Below, piece after piece: positions 41,325 through 51,300 of a DNA stretch of 64,000 bases. The notes below the pieces were generated by a model. That model made no database searches. It was not told the DNA's origin and worked only from the letters and a program-made list of their open reading frames with translations. Origin of the DNA: Bacteroidia bacterium (GTDB lineage: Bacteria; Bacteroidota; Bacteroidia; J057); the NCBI GenBank assembly GCA_041391665.1, contig JAWKNO010000002.1, forward strand, positions 1,116,001 to 1,180,000, in the 5' to 3' direction. The position numbers and the translations under genes are program-made. The stretch's first letter is position 1; every line of letters starts with the position of its first letter.

Positions 41325-42974
41325 ATGGCTGATATAACGAAATACATCTTTGTGACTGGCGGTGTAACCTCTTCTTTGGGAAAAGGAATTCTCGCCGCTT
41401 CGCTGGCCAAACTGCTTCAACTCCGTGGCTACAGCACCATTATCCAAAAGTTTGACCCGTATATTAATATTGATCCGGGTACCCTCAATCCCTATGAGCA
41501 TGGAGAGTGTTATGTGACAGATGATGGGGCCGAAACAGATCTTGACCTGGGCCATTACGAGCGATTTCTCAACGTACCTACTTCTCAGGCCAACAATGTC
41601 ACTACAGGTCGTATTTACGAGACGGTGATCAAAAGAGAGCGTATGGGCGAATATGGCGGAAAAACCGTACAGGTAATTCCCCATATTACAGACGAAATCA
41701 AACGCCGGTTTCAACTGCTGAATGAAAACCAGAAGTTTGATATTATTCTCACAGAAATCGGGGGAACCGTAGGCGACATCGAATCGCTTCCTTATATCGA
41801 GGCTTTGCGCCAGTTTCGCTATGAATATGGCCCGGAACATTGCCTGGTTATTCATCTAACCCTCGTGCCTTACCTTCAGGCTGTGGGCGAACTTAAAACC
41901 AAGCCTACCCAGCACTCTGTAAAAAGTCTGCTCCAGTCCGGCGTTCAGCCTGATATTCTGGTGTGTCGTACGGAAGTGAAAATCCCGGATGATGTAAGGG
42001 AAAAAGTGGCGAGATTTTGTAACGTTTCCAAAGAGTCTGTGATTGAAAATATCAACGCTTCAACGATTTACGAGGTGCCTTTTCTGCTGAGAAAAGAAAA
42101 CCTTGATGAAGTAGTATTGAAAAAACTGGGACTTTCTTTCCGCGAAGAGCCGGATGTTTCTTTCTGGAAAAATTTTGTTTCAAAACTGAAAAACCCACTG
42201 GACGAAGTAAAAATCGGTTTGGTCGGTAAGTATGTTGAACTGCACGACTCTTATCTATCCATTGCAGAGGCACTAAAAATAGCCGGAGCGGAAAATGAAT
42301 TGAGTGTACAAATTGAATGGGTACACGCAGAGGATGTGACGGAGGAAAATCAAAGCAGGATATTGAAAGGCCTGGATGGAATTCTGGTTGCGCCTGGATT
42401 TGGAGAACGTGGGTTGGAGGGTAAAATCAGAAGTGTGAAGTATGCCCGTGAGAAAAATATTCCCTTCTTCGGTATCTGCCTCGGCATGCAGGTAGCGGTC
42501 ATCGAATTTGCCCGCAATGTGGTGGGACTTGAGGGTGCCAACAGTACGGAGTTTGATGCGCAGTCTGCCTATCCGGTGATCAATATGATGGAACACCAGA
42601 AGGAGATCAAACAAATGGGAGCGACTATGCGGCTGGGGGCATATGAATGTGTGCTGAAAAGAAATTCACTGGCACATACAGCGTATCAGAAAACCCGTGT
42701 TTCCGAAAGGCATCGCCATCGCTATGAACTGAACAATGATTTTGCAAAAAAGCTCGAAAAGCATGGAATGGTGCTTTCCGGTGTAAACCCCGATTCAGAA
42801 CTCGTGGAAATCATAGAACTGCGGGATCACCCCTATTTTATGGGAACACAATTCCACCCCGAGTACAAAAATACAGTGGAAAAACCCCATCCTTTGTTTT
42901 TGGCTTTCGTCAATGCGGCCTATGCTCACAAACAAAAGAAGGATGTCAAAGTTCGGGAGGAAGCACCACAGTAG
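41325..42974 (+). CDS. pyrG: CTP synthase
   Basis: 549 residues, full length. The N-terminal synthetase domain has GGVTSSLGKGILAASLAKLL, KFDPYINIDPGTLNPYEHGE and TEIGGTVGDIES. The C-terminal class I glutamine amidotransferase has the nucleophile Cys in FFGICLGMQ (~385) and the His/Glu pair in QFHPEY. It makes CTP from UTP, ATP and glutamine in the cytoplasm. The C-terminal ~12 residues are charged. Confidence 0.97.
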   Translation: MADITKYIFVTGGVTSSLGKGILAASLAKLLQLRGYSTIIQKFDPYINIDPGTLNPYEHGECYVTDDGAETDLDLGHYERFLNVPTSQANNVTTGRIYETVIKRERMGEYGGKTVQVIPHITDEIKRRFQLLNENQKFDIILTEIGGTVGDIESLPYIEALRQFRYEYGPEHCLVIHLTLVPYLQAVGELKTKPTQHSVKSLLQSGVQPDILVCRTEVKIPDDVREKVARFCNVSKESVIENINASTIYEVPFLLRKENLDEVVLKKLGLSFREEPDVSFWKNFVSKLKNPLDEVKIGLVGKYVELHDSYLSIAEALKIAGAENELSVQIEWVHAEDVTEENQSRILKGLDGILVAPGFGERGLEGKIRSVKYAREKNIPFFGICLGMQVAVIEFARNVVGLEGANSTEFDAQSAYPVINMMEHQKEIKQMGATMRLGAYECVLKRNSLAHTAYQKTRVSERHRHRYELNNDFAKKLEKHGMVLSGVNPDSELVEIIELRDHPYFMGTQFHPEYKNTVEKPHPLFLAFVNAAYAHKQKKDVKVREEAPQ

Positions 42975-43116
42975 ATTAATTTGGGTTTTCCCGGCAGAAT
43001 TGAAAATTCTTGACTAAATTTGCCGCTTGCTGTAAGTTTTGCAGGGCTGATCCGACGAATGGTTATTCCTGCAACACACAGGAAATAGATTATTAATGAA
43101 ATTCGATCACTAACTC

Positions 43117-45054
43117 ATGGATAGGAACTCGATTACGGGGCTGATTTTGATGGTGTTGCTGACTGTCGTTTACTTTTACTTTTTTGCACCGAAGCCTGCA
43201 CCCCCCAAAACTCCCACCAATAATACAGAAACACTCTCTACGGTTACACCAGACTCGTTGAGTCCGTCGCCGTCCAGGCAAACCCTTCCAAACGATGGAG
43301 GGATTGTTGCAGGTGATTCGCAGCAGGTCATGCAACTCCGCGACCGCTACAGCAACCTATATAAGCTTGTCACCGGTGAGGAAAAAATCATCACGGTAAA
43401 AACGGATGAGCTTACGGTAAATATCAACACAAAAGGCGGACATATTCAATCTGCTTTTCTGAATAGTTATGTGACGTTTGATTCTCTTCCGCTCCCTATT
43501 ATCGCCGATGACCCGCGCAATGAGTTTTATTTTCCTTTTGCTTATGAGGGACGTGCGGTCAGGTCTGACGAGTTGTTTTTTGAGCCTTCGGAAGCAGGAT
43601 TTACCATTAGCGGAGATGAGACAAAGACGCTGACACTCCGGGCAAATATTGAGGATGGAAAGTATATCGAGCAGGTATATCATTTCAAAGGCAATACCTA
43701 TGATTTAGGCTATGAGATCAATTTTGAGGGAATTCGTGAGTCACTGGGACGAGAATCTTCTTTTACCATTCTCTGGAAATCCTATATGCCTAAAACCGAG
43801 CTGGCTATCAAAAATCTCAGGCAGAAGTCAACCGTTGCGTATCGCGTAGGCAACGACGTGGATAAGCTTTCCTATTCTGATAAACCTGAATCTGAAAAGT
43901 TGACCGCTCTGGTAAAATGGATTTCCTTTAAAAGCCAGTTTTTCTCCCATATCCTCATTGCAGATGAGACGTTTCGCTCCGGCACCGTTTCCATGACAAC
44001 GCCCGAAAATGATGAAACGATCAACCGGATCATGGATGCAAAACTTGTCGTGGATATTGATAAATCCAATTCCAACAAGAATAAGTTTTCGCTCTATATG
44101 GGCCCCAATGAGTTTTATACTTTGCGGTCTTATGGGCTGGACCTGGAAGATGAAATGGATTTAGGCTGGCCATTTGTAAGCTGGATCAATAAAGGAACGG
44201 TTTATGTCTTTAAATTTCTGGAAAATTATATCGGGAATTACGGTCTGATCATTATTATTCTCGCGATCCTGATCCGTACGCTGATGTTCCCGCTTTCATA
44301 CAAGAGCTTCATTTCTATGGCCAAGATGCGGGTGCTCAACGGAACCCAGGAAATGAAAGATCTGGATGTAAAACATAAAGACGATCCGCAAAAACTCCAG
44401 ATGGCCAAAATGGCGGTGTATAAGGAGATGGGGGTGAGTATGTTTGGGGGCTGTCTGCCCATGATTTTATCCTATCCGTTTCTGATTGCATTGTTCTTTT
44501 TCTTCCCCCAATCGGTTGAATTGAGGCAACAATCTTTCCTTTGGGCACAAGACCTTTCTACCTATGATTCTATTTTATCATGGGACACCCATATTCCGCT
44601 GGTTAGTTCATTTTATGGTAATCACGTCAGTTTGTTTACCATTCTGATGGCGATCTCCACATTTGTCTATACCATTTACCAACAGCGTTCGCAACCTGCT
44701 ACGGCTGCAAATGCGCAAATGAAGTATATCTCTTACTTCATGCCGTTTTTCCTGTTGATTTTCCTCAACAGTTATGCCGCAGGTCTGAGTTTGTATTATT
44801 TTATGTCAAACATACTCCAGATCGCACAAACGCTGACGATTGGCCTTTTCCAGAGCGATGAAAAACTGCTCGCCCAGATGTACGAAAAACGAGACGCGCA
44901 AAAGGGTAAAAAAGGCAAAGGCGGAGGAAGTGGAAAGGCCACCAAGTCGCGACTGGAACAATGGGTGGAAAACCAGCAGAAAAAACAACAGAATGCGTTA
45001 AAGGACCGCCAGCAGGAAGAAGGCCCTAACCGCCGTTCGAGAAGACAAAAATAA
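43117..45054 (+). CDS. yidC: Membrane protein insertase YidC
   Basis: 645 residues: an N-terminal helix (SITGLILMVLLTVVYFYFF), a long periplasmic beta-supersandwich domain (~60-350), and the conserved five-helix core beginning NYGLIIIILAILIRTLMFPLSYKSF, with the C1 cytoplasmic loop KMAVYKEMGVSMFGGCLPMILSYPFLIALFFFFP. The C-terminus is highly basic (KGKKGKGGGSGKATKSRLEQW), a ribosome-binding type tail usual in Bacteroidota. It inserts inner-membrane proteins with or without SecYEG. PBP1C follows 18 bp downstream. Confidence 0.96.
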   Translation: MDRNSITGLILMVLLTVVYFYFFAPKPAPPKTPTNNTETLSTVTPDSLSPSPSRQTLPNDGGIVAGDSQQVMQLRDRYSNLYKLVTGEEKIITVKTDELTVNINTKGGHIQSAFLNSYVTFDSLPLPIIADDPRNEFYFPFAYEGRAVRSDELFFEPSEAGFTISGDETKTLTLRANIEDGKYIEQVYHFKGNTYDLGYEINFEGIRESLGRESSFTILWKSYMPKTELAIKNLRQKSTVAYRVGNDVDKLSYSDKPESEKLTALVKWISFKSQFFSHILIADETFRSGTVSMTTPENDETINRIMDAKLVVDIDKSNSNKNKFSLYMGPNEFYTLRSYGLDLEDEMDLGWPFVSWINKGTVYVFKFLENYIGNYGLIIIILAILIRTLMFPLSYKSFISMAKMRVLNGTQEMKDLDVKHKDDPQKLQMAKMAVYKEMGVSMFGGCLPMILSYPFLIALFFFFPQSVELRQQSFLWAQDLSTYDSILSWDTHIPLVSSFYGNHVSLFTILMAISTFVYTIYQQRSQPATAANAQMKYISYFMPFFLLIFLNSYAAGLSLYYFMSNILQIAQTLTIGLFQSDEKLLAQMYEKRDAQKGKKGKGGGSGKATKSRLEQWVENQQKKQQNALKDRQQEEGPNRRSRRQK

Positions 45055-45072
45055 TCCCTTCGGGAAAACACT

Positions 45073-47526
45073 ATGCGCCTATCACTGCCAGGACTTCGGT
45101 TATGGGTTTCAGACCCGCAGCGGAAGCCCTGGCATAGGTTTTTATGGAGACATAAGGGCAAAGTAATATTTTCTTTTATTTTCTGCGTGTGGTTTGCGTT
45201 TTCTCTGCCATCCACACTTTTTGAAGATCCTGTTTCGACTGTGATGGTTGACCGGAATGGAAATCTTCTCGGGGCGCGTATTGCCGAAGACGGGCAGTGG
45301 CGTTTTCCTGAAGCTGATTCCGTACCCCAAAAATTTGCCACCGCACTGATTACTTTTGAAGACAAGCGATTTTATTCCCATCCGGGTGTTGACCCGCTGG
45401 CAATGGCGCGTGCGATCAGGCTGAATCTCTCCAGCGGAGGCATTGTCAGTGGAGGAAGTACCCTGAGTATGCAGGTAATCCGCCTTTCGAGAAAAGGCAA
45501 ATCGCGAACATTTGCAGAAAAATTTCTGGAAATACTGCTGGCGCTAAGACTGGAAATGCGCTATTCGAAAGAAGAAATTCTCCGTCTGTATGCGGCTCAT
45601 GCACCCTTTGGCGGTAACGTCGTCGGCCTGGATGCTGCTTCATGGAAATACTTTGGCAGAGAAACACACAAGCTCTCCTGGTCTGAGTCTGCGATGCTGG
45701 CAGTTTTGCCCAATGCGCCCAGCCTGATTCACCCCGGCAAAAACCGTGATGCTCTGCTGACTAAACGCAACCGCCTGCTGGCGCGATTGTCTGAATCAGG
45801 GGTAATTGATTCCACCACCGCCCGGCTCGCAATGCTGGAAAGCCTGCCCGAAAAACCGTTGCCGATTCCTTCCTATGCACCCCATTTATTAGAACAAATT
45901 CACCAGGAAAATGTCGCACAGCATAAGATTGCCATTACACGTACAACCCTGAGGCAAAATATTCAACTACAGGCAAATGCAATCATCAGCCGCAGAAATG
46001 TGCATTTACAGCAAAATGGTATTCACAATGCTGCAGCTTTGATTCTGGAGGTAGAAACCGGCGATGTCGTTGCTTATGTGGGAAATACGCCATGTGAGGC
46101 GGGCGAGAATGGCTGTGCGGTCGATTTGGTTACCTCTTTGCGAAGTTCGGGCAGTATTTTGAAACCTTTTCTGTTTGCCTCCATGCTCAATGACGGGGAG
46201 TTATTACCCGGCATGTTGGTTCCTGATATTCCTTCTCATTATTCGGGGTTTAGTCCTACCAATTATGACCGCACGTATAGTGGCGCAGTTCCAGCCCGCA
46301 GGGCGCTTTCCCGGTCGCTCAACATCCCCGCCGTGCGGATGCTCAAAGATTATGGGATCGCCCGATTTCTGAATATTCTTCGCGACTGGGGCATTACGAC
46401 TTTGGGCCGTTCTGCCGATCATTACGGACTAACGCTGATACTTGGTGGCGGCGAGGTGCGTTTGTGGGAGCTCGCAGGCGTTTACGCCAGTATGAGCCGG
46501 ACGCTGGCTGACTATCCTTCCTACAGTGGGCTTTATGACCCGGCGGGATTCCGTCCGCCCAACTACCATCTGGAAAAATCACGGGGCAGGCTTTCCGCTT
46601 CCCAATTTGATCAGCTGCAAAAATCAGGTCATGTAAGTGCAGCCGCAGTCTGGCATACTTTCGAAGCAATGGTAGCGGTAACGCGCCCCGAAAATGAGAG
46701 TTTTTGGGAGAATTTTTCTTCCTCGGAAAAAATCGCATGGAAGACAGGCACCAGTTATGGAAACCGGGACGCATGGTCGGTAGGCTGTACGCCTGATTTT
46801 GTCGTGGCGGTCTGGGTGGGCAATGCAGATGGGGAAGGGCGAACCGGACTGACGGGCGCGACATCGGCAGCGCCGGTCATGTTTGACCTGTTTAATGCAT
46901 TGGGTACACAGCAGCGATGGTTTTCCATGCCATATGACGAAATGACGCAGGTGTCCATTTGCCGTGAAAGCGGGCATAGGAGCCAGGAAAACTGTCTGGT
47001 AGCCGATACTGTTTGGATTCCGCTTTCCGGAACAAGAACGCCCGTGTGTCCTTACCATGAAAGAATAAATCTGGATCATACCGGAACATACCGCGTGCAC
47101 AGCGAATGTGAATCTCCGCTGAATATGATTCAACGCCCATTTTTTATTTTGCCACCCGTACAAGAAATCTACTACCGTTCCCGCAACCCGGACTATGTAC
47201 TTCTGCCAGACTTTCGCACCGATTGTCAGGGGGCAGAACTGGCAAGAGGAAGAAGGATGGAAATGATTTATCCGGGGAATGATGCGCGGATTTTTGTTCC
47301 CAAAGAACTTGACGGGAAAATGGGCAGTACCGTGTTTGAGGTTGCACATAGAGACCGGACGGCACAGATCTACTGGCATCTGGATGAAAACTTTATCGGG
47401 ACCACGAAAGAAATTCACGAAATGAGTCTTCAGCCTTCTGCAGGAAAACACAAATTGACGTTGGTAGATGATCAGGGCGAAACCCTTTCCCGCATGTTTG
47501 AAATCCTTTCAGAAACAGAAAAATAG
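45073..47526 (+). CDS. pbpC: Penicillin-binding protein 1C
   Basis: 817 residues: one membrane helix (VIFSFIFCVWFAFSLPS), a glycosyltransferase 51 domain with ALITFEDKRFYSHPGVDP (catalytic Glu ~95), and a transpeptidase domain with SLRSSGSILKPFLFA (Ser ~358) and KTGTSYGNRDAW (~556). The C-terminal BiPBP_C domain (~730-800) is present. These enzymes polymerise and crosslink peptidoglycan. The N-terminus is basic as in inner-membrane anchors. Confidence 0.95.
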   Translation: MRLSLPGLRLWVSDPQRKPWHRFLWRHKGKVIFSFIFCVWFAFSLPSTLFEDPVSTVMVDRNGNLLGARIAEDGQWRFPEADSVPQKFATALITFEDKRFYSHPGVDPLAMARAIRLNLSSGGIVSGGSTLSMQVIRLSRKGKSRTFAEKFLEILLALRLEMRYSKEEILRLYAAHAPFGGNVVGLDAASWKYFGRETHKLSWSESAMLAVLPNAPSLIHPGKNRDALLTKRNRLLARLSESGVIDSTTARLAMLESLPEKPLPIPSYAPHLLEQIHQENVAQHKIAITRTTLRQNIQLQANAIISRRNVHLQQNGIHNAAALILEVETGDVVAYVGNTPCEAGENGCAVDLVTSLRSSGSILKPFLFASMLNDGELLPGMLVPDIPSHYSGFSPTNYDRTYSGAVPARRALSRSLNIPAVRMLKDYGIARFLNILRDWGITTLGRSADHYGLTLILGGGEVRLWELAGVYASMSRTLADYPSYSGLYDPAGFRPPNYHLEKSRGRLSASQFDQLQKSGHVSAAAVWHTFEAMVAVTRPENESFWENFSSSEKIAWKTGTSYGNRDAWSVGCTPDFVVAVWVGNADGEGRTGLTGATSAAPVMFDLFNALGTQQRWFSMPYDEMTQVSICRESGHRSQENCLVADTVWIPLSGTRTPVCPYHERINLDHTGTYRVHSECESPLNMIQRPFFILPPVQEIYYRSRNPDYVLLPDFRTDCQGAELARGRRMEMIYPGNDARIFVPKELDGKMGSTVFEVAHRDRTAQIYWHLDENFIGTTKEIHEMSLQPSAGKHKLTLVDDQGETLSRMFEILSETEK

Positions 47527-48250
47527 CGAGAGAATATGTAAGGAATTTTGTGCTAATCGCTCAATATTTTTCCCACCAATCAGGGGATATAGCAGATTTT
47601 TGACCATGCCGGGCAGATTTAAAATTTTGACTTGATGGATTGCGAAAAAATATCCGGTCAATCTGGAAAAATCACGGGCCGGAAGGTTGGAAATTACCAA
47701 AGCCGGAATGTTAGAATATCTCCGAAATAGGCAGGCGCTTACAGGTAATTTGCCGCGAAAAATCAAACGAATTAAATAGAAAAGCCCTAGTTTTGAATTG
47801 TAAGAAATAACGACAACAGGGAACAATCCCACTACGAATAAAAATATTCTTTAACCTGTACATGATCTGCTGCATGTTATTTTACGCTCAGTCACCACCT
47901 TGCCGTTTTATTTCCCATCAACATCATCGTACGCTCTCTTAATTCCATCATTGGTTTGACGGAAGTATTTTTTTATTAAACTGTTTTACCCTGGTCCGGG
48001 CTGTTTCCCGGGTTACCGTCAGGATGTTACTTTTCGTCAAACCACACATTCTCACAGTCTGAAGGAGGTTCTGTACGAGTACTTCAACTATCCGCCGATT
48101 CATATTCCTGAAATATCGGGCAGGAAGAGTTTTATCCCGTTCAGGCCACCTTCAGCAGCAGATTCTCTTGATAAGAATTGGTTAATAGGTAAGTTCCGTT
48201 GGGTGAAAATATTCTTCGGAACTTATTTTTTGTCCACCTTTTGGGGAGAC
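47527..48250. other. Intergenic gap without a recognisable gene
   Basis: About 720 bp between PBP1C and the RHS promoter with no convincing coding region. One frame (about 47960-48290, plus strand) is open for ~100 codons but has no start codon. A perfect 9-bp inverted repeat (TAAGTTCCG 48190-48198, CGGAACTTA 48217-48225) followed by a T-run at 48226-48231 could be a terminator or a repeat remnant. Confidence 0.5.
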
Positions 48251-48281
48251 TTGACACTTCCACTCTTTTTTCTTAGATTTG
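48251..48281 (+). promoter_or_regulatory. Promoter of the full-length RHS gene
   Basis: TTG at 48251-48253 and TAGATTTG at 48274-48281 with a 20-bp spacer, matching the Bacteroidota consensus TTG-N19-21-TAnnTTTG. The start codon at 48335 lies ~50 bp downstream, behind an AT-rich leader (acaattacac). Confidence 0.7.
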
Positions 48282-48334
48282 AGTAATCGTGATATATCAT
48301 ATCACTTTTGCCACAAAACACCATACAATTACAC

Positions 48335-51300
48335 ATGCCATTCAGGAACACAATACTACGGTATCTCTTCCCCCTGCTGCTCATTCTTAGTCTTGGCAGT
48401 GGTTTTCAACTATTCGCGCAGCCGGCTTTATCCTCGATGCGGGCGATTGATTTGCGCAACAATCTGACCATCCCGGCGGGGCCGGAGGCTTCTTCGCTGG
48501 GGCAATATGGCGATGTGGGGATTTCCCGCCATACCGGTGCGCTGGACTTTTCGATTGCCCTGGCTTCCATCGGTGACAAGGTACTGAACTGGAATTTCAG
48601 CCTTCGCTATGACGGCAGCGGGGTAAAGCCTGACATGTTGCCCGCTCAGGTGGGCCAGAACTGGTCCCTGGAAGGGGGGGGGGTAATTACCCGCAGCGTG
48701 CAGGGATTTCCCGATCTGGACAATAACTACTACAACGCCGTGAAACACTGGCAGACCACCCCCACGGAATTTCTGGATCTTATCCACGAAAATTATTTTC
48801 TGGATAGCGTCGCCCGTGGCAGTATTGAGACACAGCCCGACCTGTTCAGCTTTAATTTTGGCTCTTTTTCCGGGAAATTTTATATCAAACCCGACAAGAC
48901 GATTTTCTTTGAGGATGCGACCGACCTGGAGATTATTCCAGCTTATATCACCAATGCAGGCGGCCAAAACGGCGACATCAGCAGTTTTCAAATCCGCGAT
49001 GCCGCAGGGTTTATTTATACTTTCGAATATCCGGAGACAACCGCCATCACCTACGATGTCAATTATGATTTTCCCCTGGCCAATACCAGCTATACCTACC
49101 ATTCCGCCTGGTATTTAAAGGAAGTGAAACATCCCAACGAGGGCATGGGCAAAATTACCTTTGATTATGACGTGGTGACCACGCCTTTTACCCCGGTGAT
49201 CAACAACTGGCTGACCCAATCGATGACCTATACGACCGGCCCCGCTCCGGACGGGTGGAACTGCAACCAGGAATTGTGCGGCGGCACGGCCCCTTCAACA
49301 AACAGTGCCTCCGCTACCGTCGCCATTATCACCAATCGCCGGTTTATCAAAGAAGCGAAATTTTTCAAAGGCACTTCGGCCATCGAAAAACTGACTTTCA
49401 CCAACGCCAACAATACCTGTACCCATGCTTATGGCGGCAAACAACTCAATTCCCTGGCACGATACACCGGTCCGGGTGCTACAGTCGAAAACACCGGCTG
49501 GGCCTTTAGCTACGCCTGCCGCGAGGGGCGGTTATTCCTCTCCTCGGTCTATGAACGCAAAAGTACCACTGCCGCCAAACCTCCTTATTCTTTTACTTAC
49601 AATACGACTCCTATCCCTGCTCCGGGTACCATCGATCGCGATTATTGGGGGTATGCCAATCTGAATAACGGTTCGGGTGCGATCCCTTCCTACACCACCC
49701 CGTGCCCGGGCGGTACTACTTATGCCGGTAATGGCGTACGCACCCCCGACGAAACCCGGATGAAGGCCGGCATCCTGACCCAGATCACCTATCCCACCGG
49801 AGGTTATACGATCATTGACTATGAAGGGCATCAGGTAGCAAGTTTTGATGTGTGTTTGCCCACGCTGACGCTGGTCGGCGGGCTACGGGTAAAAGAGATT
49901 CGGTCTTACGCCAAGACGGGCGTCCTGGCATTCAAAAAGCAGTACAAATATACCGCGGGTCTGGGTTCAGGCGATAGCAGCGGCAAACTGCTGCACCCCT
50001 TCCGGATCGGAAAAACGACTCAAAATCAACATTTTCCTCTACAGGCACAGGGGGAATGCAATCCACTGGGAATGTCCTATACCTGTACCTCGGTGACCTT
50101 GAATGCGACCCCGACGATTACCCTTGACCGGGTGAGTGGTTCCCATGTGGGTTACTCCCGTGTGGAAGAAATCAATAACGGCAAAACGGTCTATTTTTTT
50201 AGAAATATCGTGGGCAATGCTTCGGGCGACAATGGCGATGTGCTCACCAAAGAAATCTATGACGCTGCCGACAACCTGCTGGAAAAAACCGATTACACCT
50301 ATATCATCGGTACTACCGGCGTATTGTACAGCATGGTAGCCGAAGCCCACGATGTGCAGGATAATAAAAGCGTACTCTGCAAAATAATCGGAACCAACTC
50401 GTATGAATGGCGTCTGCCCTGCTGTGGTCCCGGAACCGGTACCGGCGGCTGCCAGCAGTCGGCCACTTTTCAGAGTAAGTTGAAGCGGAATTACACAACG
50501 ATCGTTTCACGCAAAAAACGGGTAACCACCGAAGTCACCACCTACAACTCCCAACCCTATACCGCCAACCAGACCTCCCTGATCAAAAAGACCGAATACC
50601 AGTACAGTTACACCTCGGCTCTCCTGCCTACAGAAGTAAAAATACTCGACGGTGGCAACAACGAACTCAGCAGACAAGTAATGGTTTACCCCACCTCCGG
50701 CAACGTTCCTGCGGCTATGCTGACCAAACGGATGTACAGCGAGCCGGTGGAAGTGGTTTATTATATCAACGGATCACAGGTATATGGAACCAAGAAGTTG
50801 TATCCCGGCAGTGGGAATGTCCATATTCCGACCACTATTCAGGAAAAATATGCCAGCGGAAGTTATGCCGACCTGTATCTGGTGACCCAGTTTGACACAG
50901 CGAACGGAAACATTCGTTCCGCCAAACGACAATACGATCAGGAAAGCAGCTACATTTATTCCAGCGACGGTGCCCGGATCACCGCTGCTGTCGCCAACGC
51001 TACGATCAACGAAATGGCCTTTACCAGTTTTGATCATGCAGACAGTTATCAGGGGGGCTGGATCAATCTCAATACCGCTTATGTCAAATACGTAGTCAAT
51101 GGCGGTGCTTCAGGCAACGGATATTACCAGGCTTCCGCAGCCACTTATCTGGCCAGTCCCGCGTTAACTGCCGGTAAATACATCGTGTCCTATTATTCCA
51201 AAGGCAGCCCCATTACGATCTCCAATAACAGCGGTTCCACGACCGTACACCGCAATATTTACGGCAGCGATACCGAACACGCCGGAGGCTGGGTGTACTC

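Noticed and set aside
41172..41855. N-terminal extension of the secreted protein gene at 40671
   Set aside because: Runs antisense into pyrG; the true start at 41171 gives a clear signal peptide.
47960..48290. Possible small gene upstream of the RHS promoter
   Set aside because: The ~100-codon open frame has no ATG, GTG or TTG in a sensible place and overlaps the RHS promoter; no family resemblance.
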